Assembly: GCA_020746105.1 (NCBI GenBank)
Contig: CM036618.1
Span: 5,162,501 to 5,226,500 of the forward strand
From: Trogon surrucura
Lineage: Eukaryota > Chordata > Aves > Trogoniformes > Trogonidae
Length of the DNA stretch: 64,000 bases
Direction: 5' to 3'
The notes under the pieces were generated by a model, which worked only from the letters and a program-made list of their open reading frames with translations, was not told the origin of the DNA and did not search any database. Shown here piece by piece: positions 58,351 through 64,000 of this stretch (its first letter is position 1; every line of letters begins with the position of its first letter). The position numbers and the translations under genes are program-made.

Positions 58351-60629
58351 ATTTTGGCACAAGGTGGGTTTTTCTGCAAGAGGAAACTTCTTCTAAGTAA
58401 GATGGACAAGATGTTCATGGTCTTCTGGGGAGTCTTCTATTCGAACAAGATTCACATCCAGATCAGCAACAGGACTAAGCTCAGAACAAGCATGTTTAAT
58501 TTCTCTCATCTCTATTTAAGTCACTGGGACTTGCTGATCTTTTCACATCCATCCAGATCCACAGTTCCTTCATTTGGTCCCTGTGTAAAGGGAAATCCAT
58601 AGTCTAGGTCCCTGTGGTGACCGTTCAGTCTGTTAAGTAACAATATTTCGATTTTGCTTCTGTTTGGTGGTCGCGTTTTCTCATCTTGCTCTCTGGCATG
58701 TGTGTAACTCACAGAATTACCCGTTCCAGCTCAAACTCATTAAGTTGAACCCACAATAAAATCATTCAAGTTTCTAATTCACCTCTGAACTTTTCAGAGC
58801 TGGACCTCAGAAGCCAGCAGCTGCCTATCATGTACCTCTCTTACATATTTCCCTTAGTGCAATCAATTTCAACCTCTGCCGTACTGGTTGTTGTAGCAAT
58901 AGTCACTTTTTGTCATTTTCTATAAAGTGCAAATGCTACAGGCCCTTCAGACACTGTCTGCTCTACACACACGGTGAACCCACCTTTAAAAATGTTTCTC
59001 ATAAATCTTTTCTGTCACCACTGTTTTGTTAACGTTAAATTGAAAAGAGGGGGAAGGGGAAGAAAAAGATACTCTAAAAAGCTATTCTAGGGTTTGCTTT
59101 ATAACAATTTTTTTATTATTATTATTTTACTTCATTTTATTTTTAACCATAAGCTATCTTTTTACATCGAAAAGCCAAGTTATTATTTCCTGAAGGTTTA
59201 CACTTGAAACCTCAGATTGTCAGTTCATTTAATGTCACTTTACTTTATGCTTCATGCCGGGTTTAAGGCTCAGCAAGAATTGACAATGCAATCCTTTCAC
59301 AACATCAGCTGACTGTGTTTTCTTTGACAGCAAGATTTCAAACCAAGGATTTAATAAACTAGTAGCTCTTCCAGTTAGCAGTGAAATGTTCTTTCAATTC
59401 CACCACTTAACTTCAAACAGACCTCAGCCATACAGCAAGGATTATAGCTAAACCAGAAATGCAGCTTATTTGAATGCACAGGACCACCAGGGTTTGACTG
59501 TCCAAGAAGGGAAAAGATGAAGAAGTGCAATTTTGCTTAAAGTGTGTCTGTAAGCAGACTACACATAGAGACATATAGAAAGAAAGGACAAGATATTGGA
59601 GATGATGCATACAGCGGTTAAATTACTCATTTGTGAAAGTGTTAAGTAGGTGAAAGGCAGCCTAGTGAAGCCTGCATGCTGAGTGAGCTGGGAAAAGGTG
59701 TTATGCTCTCTCAGACAGGTGTCATAGACTCCAGAGCCTTCAGTGCAGAGGTTAACACAAAATTCCACTGGGCTGCAATCCTTTACACCATTTTCCATTC
59801 ATTGTCTGACCTATCTGCCATCCCAGCTTCCCATGTCACACTTCTGAGTTTGGCCCAGTGTTCACACACCCTGAGGGGAGGAAATGCAAAAAAAATGCAA
59901 AAAAAACTGTGAATCCTAAAGGGACCTTTGAAGTACTCGGTGAGAAACATCTTGTACATGTACCTTTCTCTCCTTGCAGCAGCATGCAGTTGCAGCTCCA
60001 GTCAGAAAGTTGATGAAGAAGGAGGACAAGTAATGGAGCAGAGCAGAAATTCTTGCCAATCCACAGCCATGCTTCTAAGCTGCTGGAGTAAAATCAACAC
60101 TGATCAGCTAACAATACAGGGATGCACATGTCGACCCATTGCAGTTGGTTTGAGTTGGTGCCCAAGAGTGTATGATATGCAACACTGGGAGCGTCTGAGG
60201 AAGAGGTTTATAGGGTATGCTTATTTGTACCCTTGTTTTGGGAATTATGCTGTAGCCATGGGTGTTTTTTAATTCCAGATCAAATGCATTGCCACTAAAA
60301 AAATCCTGGAGAACACAGTGTTTCTGAGATGTGTTTCAGGTCTTTCTTCCCTGAGCCCTTATTTTCTGTTATGGAAGAACTGGGAATGACAACTCTTGCA
60401 CTGAAGTAGCTTTTTATTCTTACTGCTCTCAGCCAGATGTTCTACTCCAAAGAAGCATGGTGCCAACTCCTCTCAGCAAGAAATTTTTGCTTCTCACACA
60501 ATTACCTCTCCATTTGTGCTCCATCTTGCAACTTATCCCAGCTGTCTTCACCTGCCTTTGCTTAGGACGAATATGTTTCTTGGAAGAAAACACCTTCATT
60601 GAAGCTACTTAACTGAGCCTACAGACCTA
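58351..60629. other. Unique noncoding DNA
   Basis: No gene recognised. T-rich tracts lie at 59107-59145. Two copies of AAATGCAAAAAAAA lie at 59883-59906. The frame at 59928-60272 (114 residues) has a hydrophobic start but no motif or context that supports a gene. Confidence 0.5.
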
Positions 60630-60835
60630 TCCACATAACAATGCTTACCAAAATTAATCTAAATTAACTTTTAAGTGGATTAATTAAATTACTTTGAACT
60701 CCTATGTGGACACTTTTGTTCAAAATGAAAGAGGCTTAATTCAATTTAGCTGAATTTACTTTCAAACTATATTAATCTAAATTGAATTATAGCCAATCCA
60801 GTCCATACAGACATTTAAATTCATATGTTAAGGGC
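60630..60835. mobile_element. Degenerate MITE-like DNA transposon relic
   Basis: The ends are roughly complementary. The left reads 'CTATCCACATAAC' then 'CAAAATTAATCTAAATTAAC'; the right reads 'ATTAATCTAAATTGAATTAT' then 'CCAGTCCATACAGACA'. An internal 'CTATGTGGACAC' lies near the centre, with further TTAATT-rich half-palindromes. I recall this layout from non-autonomous DNA transposons found across turtles, crocodilians and birds, but I cannot name the family. No target-site duplication is visible. Confidence 0.4.
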
Positions 60836-61775
60836 TCTAGTCATGTTAATTGAGCAAACAGCTGTGATGAGTTATTGCCATCCCCCAGTTCTTTATCACC
60901 ATCTTGTTACTAGTCTTACTGCCAGAAAATCAGAACAGAAGTTATGATTGTACTTATCCACTGAAGTTCAGTCAGGTACTTCTGAAACCTTTATTCCTTA
61001 GCAACAAATACACCAGACTGTGAACTGAAGCAGCTGAGACATCTGTACACATACTCTACCAGCTCTGCTAGAAAGGTGATTACATCTAATGGGAGAGCAG
61101 GATGGAGAACCAGAGTGGAAGCTTCTTAGGTCATACCTACATTTCCCAGAACTAACCCATGAGAACCCCTGAAACATCTCAGAGTAATTCTTCAGAGAGT
61201 TCTCATGTAGTAAAACTGTGAAAGGAAGTGACAGAAATATTTTAACCCTAGTTTTTGTAAGTTTGCTTCTCTTTAGGGGTATTTCTTTAGAGTGTCCTTT
61301 TGACTAGAATCTCAATCAAATCAATGCCTATTAAAACCAGAGAAAATGTAAACAAAGCAAAAAGATCAATTAACCAATTTGTTTTACATGGTCTATAATA
61401 CAAATTCTAAAGGGTTTTTTGACTTAATCATTAAGACATACACTTATCTATCTTGTTCCTTGTCTTCAGAGAATCCCCCCTTGCCATGCCTGAACAGCTC
61501 TTGTCTGTACACATCCATTTCAGATAAATCTTTTGCAAATCTCCAGCTTGCCTGCAACATGAGTAGTCTCTCTATCTTCTAAGGTGACTTCACCAAAACA
61601 GAAAGAATGTGAACAACCAGCACCATACCCAAGCAGAAAGCTGCACTGGATTGGAATGTATAGGAGTGGTAGGAGATGAGAAAAAGCCACTTAGATGTTT
61701 TTATGGAAAGTTTATATTGAATTAATGGTCACTCAGATTTAATGACCTGGTTCAGATTCTGCTTTTCACAGACCA
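60836..61775. other. Unique noncoding DNA
   Basis: Nothing recognised. Open frames are short and featureless. Confidence 0.5.
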
Positions 61776-62125
61776 GGTGGTTTGGTTGCATTTAGTTTCA
61801 AATAGACCCTTTACAGTAAAATTGTCTTTAATAAGTGGAAGGTCTGTTTCACAGAGATTACTCAAAGCTCTGTCCAATCTGACCTTGAACACTTCCAGTG
61901 ATGGGGCATCCACCTATTTTCTGGACAACCTGTACCATTGCTCAGCCACCCTCACAGTAAGAAAATGTTTCCTGATGTTTAGAGAGATTCAAATCTATTC
62001 CAATGTGTGCCCATGGCCTCTGGGCACAACTGAAAAAGCCTGGTTCCATCCTCTTTGCACCCTTCCTTCAGGTATTTATATACATTGATAAGATCCCCCT
62101 GAACTTTCTCTTCTCCAGACTTGGC
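61776..62125 (-). mobile_element. CR1 LINE 3' fragment, antisense, old
   Basis: A degraded tail side (61776-61845) leads into clear CR1 blocks: 'ACTCAAAGCTCTGTCCAATC', 'TGACCTTGAACACTTCCAGT', 'GATGGGGCATCCACC', and later 'GATAAGATCCCCCTGAACTT' and 'TCTCTTCTCCAGACTTGGCT'. The terminal octamer repeats are gone. Plus-strand frames at 61777-62188 are shadows. Confidence 0.9.
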
Positions 62126-64000
62126 TCAAAACCTCTCCAGGGATTATGTTGGCATTTAAACACCCTGAAGGTGTTTATGCTGGCATAAAGTCTAAACTGA
62201 TGGGTTCAGACCATTGCCTCCAGAAAGGTATTTTCTCAATCCTAGATGAACAGTCCATGACAGCTGGATGGTATCCATCTCTTCCTCCTGATGGAGAGCT
62301 CACCTAAGTAAATAGCTTAAATTAGACTTAACTTCTCCTTGGTTAATACTACATAAGAGCCTATCAGGAGGAAATTATTTGGTTTGTCGATTCACATGGG
62401 GTTGATATTCCTAAAAACTCCTATAAAGAATTGGAAGAATAAAAAGTCTTTTAGGTTGGATTCCCTGCTATGAATGGTCTAGGACACATTCTTTATAATG
62501 AACAACAGGTTTCCTTGCTCCTGTAAAACCCAGGAAGGATATAACTTTTTTAACTTTTTTCCTTTTTTTTTTTTTTTTAAACTTTTAACCTCTCATATGT
62601 TAGCAAATCATTTACCTATCAACATCTGAAAAGCAGTTTTTTAGTAACATTTATCGGGCATCCATAACATAAAGTATCACCATCAGCAAAAACATCATTC
62701 AAATGCTCTGTGATTGCAACTCATCATATATATTGTGTTGTGCTGTTCCTCTTTCCTGTATGAATTAAGTATGCACATAACCAACAGTTCCCAAGGGCCA
62801 AATTTTACAATGTGATAGAACATTTCAAAATTCACCAGCCCTGAGTATTAGACCACTACTGAAACTCATTTTTGCTGTTTGTCCCAAGAAATACTCAAGG
62901 TTTCCAGTTCTTGTGGAAAAAAAGGTACAAAAAGGAGATGCCTGCACTTAGGTTTGTTTAGGTTTTTTTATTCAAATGAATATTTTGAAGGGAGAAGAGA
63001 AAGAATGGTTTCCTTCTAAACACTGGTCACAAAGTCATAAACATTAAATGCAAACCCAAAACCTAGTTAGACAGAAGTGTAATTTTGTTGCTAGTCAAGT
63101 TCTTGATAAGTTTCTGTTTCCTTCAATAAGTAAAACATTGCACAATGTGTAGTTTTGAGCAAAGAGATGAACAGCTCTTTTCTCCTATGCAGTGAATTGG
63201 ACCCGTTCTCTTCCAGTCTGCTCGAACTCAGTTTCATTACACCACAAGTTGACTTAAGGAGTGATTCAAACCCCATTTATGTCATCAGGGATGACATTTG
63301 CATCTCTGAACTTTAGACCGATGATAGAATTTAGACACCTAATCTAAGCTAGTTACCCCAGGCTCCCGTCAGAGTCAATGGAGGGAAGCCTTCTGAGGCA
63401 GATTCATTCTATTTATCTTAGGATATATGAATCACCTTAGAGGAGCTTGTTGCTCTTCACTGACTATAAATGGAGCCATAGGGTGGCAGATTCAGGTTTA
63501 GCAGCTATCTTGCAAACATTTAACTTAGGGCACACGCATTTCACCCTGGGAAGTTTATATTTTACTTCTAGCTGCAGACCTGATCTTATATAACTCCAGT
63601 AGCTCCAGTCATTCTTTGCAAGGCACTTCAAATGCGGAAACTCTGTCCTTGTCTCTATATTGAAATGTTCTGCTACCAAAATAGCAGCTATTTACTTGTA
63701 AAATATCTTCTAGGCCTAGGAGTTAAGCCTGATTTCTGTCTTTGCCAACCTTTATTTTGTTTTGGTTTTTTTTTCTCATTCACTCACCCTTCTGTACTTT
63801 CTCCTACCTCTATGTGTCTGGGCAAGCTGTTGCATGTGCTGATTGGCCAGCTGGCTGCTTTCTCCTTGGAATAAGCAAAGAAGTGATTTAAACTCTTTTT
63901 CCCATGGTGAGGGCACTGGTGGTTATCTTTCCTTTCCCCAGCTGCCAGCTTCCACAAAACTTGTCAGAACATCGTGTCTTGGAGACATCTATCCTCTCAG
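62126..64000. other. Unique noncoding DNA to the window edge
   Basis: It contains a T-run at 62563-62578 and a decayed block at 63325-63395 ('TTTAGACACCTAATCTAAGC', 'GGCTCCCGTCAGAGTCAATG') that resembles an ancient amniote repeat. No gene recognised. Confidence 0.45.

Noticed and set aside
59928-60272. A 114-residue frame with a hydrophobic beginning that looks like a signal peptide
   Set aside because: The hydrophobic stretch is short, the rest is unlike any family I know, and no splice or promoter context supports it.

Overview
This window is vertebrate nuclear DNA and almost certainly avian. The evidence is its repeats. There are about sixteen fragments of a CR1-type LINE, most 5'-truncated. 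Many end in the octamer tail ATTCTATG (or its complement) that marks sauropsid CR1 3' ends, and two still carry recognisable reverse-transcriptase sequence. There are also two copies of a long repeat built from reiterated 'CTCCATGGGCTGCAG'-like units. I read these as solo-LTR-like copies of an avian endogenous retrovirus. Bacterial or viral gene layout is absent: open frames are short, scattered and not supported by any family I recognise. I assign no confident host protein-coding gene, tRNA, rRNA or CRISPR array. The window reads as a gene desert or a very long intron.

Layout. 1-9 kb: unique AT-rich DNA with a 1.2-kb antisense CR1 (1773-2970), a short sense CR1 (4566-4742), the first LTR-like repeat (5570-6235) and a CR1 tail (8662-8795). 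9461-9974: a 514-bp pure polypyrimidine tract of CTTT and CTTC/TTCC units. 10-25 kb: mostly unique DNA with a MIR-like SINE relic (10650-10762), two CR1 tails head to tail (16505-17200), small poly-A and G-rich tracts, and possible conserved noncoding blocks. 25-27 kb: an antisense CR1 with an expanded tail, a GC-richer stretch and a sense CR1 tail. 27-43 kb: a long stretch without any CR1. It holds ancient SINE relics, microsatellites, a poly-A/polypyrimidine/G-rich cluster at 34.8-35.0 kb, and a moderately complex unique block at 35.6-36.5 kb that is the best guess for regulatory sequence. 43-49 kb: three sense CR1 tails, one older antisense CR1, trinucleotide repeats, and one weak candidate exon (46216-46315). 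49-54 kb: unique AT-rich DNA. 54-58.4 kb: a repeat-dense block with the best preserved CR1 (open RT C-terminal frame, 54764-55549), the second and longer LTR-like copy (57030-57915), and a near-perfect inverted repeat of a CR1 tail (58015-58181). 58.4-64 kb: unique DNA with a degenerate palindromic DNA-transposon-like relic and one old CR1.

There is no operon or pathway to describe. The most unusual object is the 167-bp hairpin at 58.0-58.2 kb. Its two arms differ by only one base and one 8-base tail unit, and they include the same non-CR1 flank in mirror image, which two independent CR1 insertions would not produce. The next most useful observations are the two LTR-like copies with their internal 38-55 bp periodicity, the 514-bp GGAA/CTTT tract, and several SINE relics that look like the amniote MIR/CORE-SINE group. 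I could run no alignment or database search, so family names rest on remembered consensus features.
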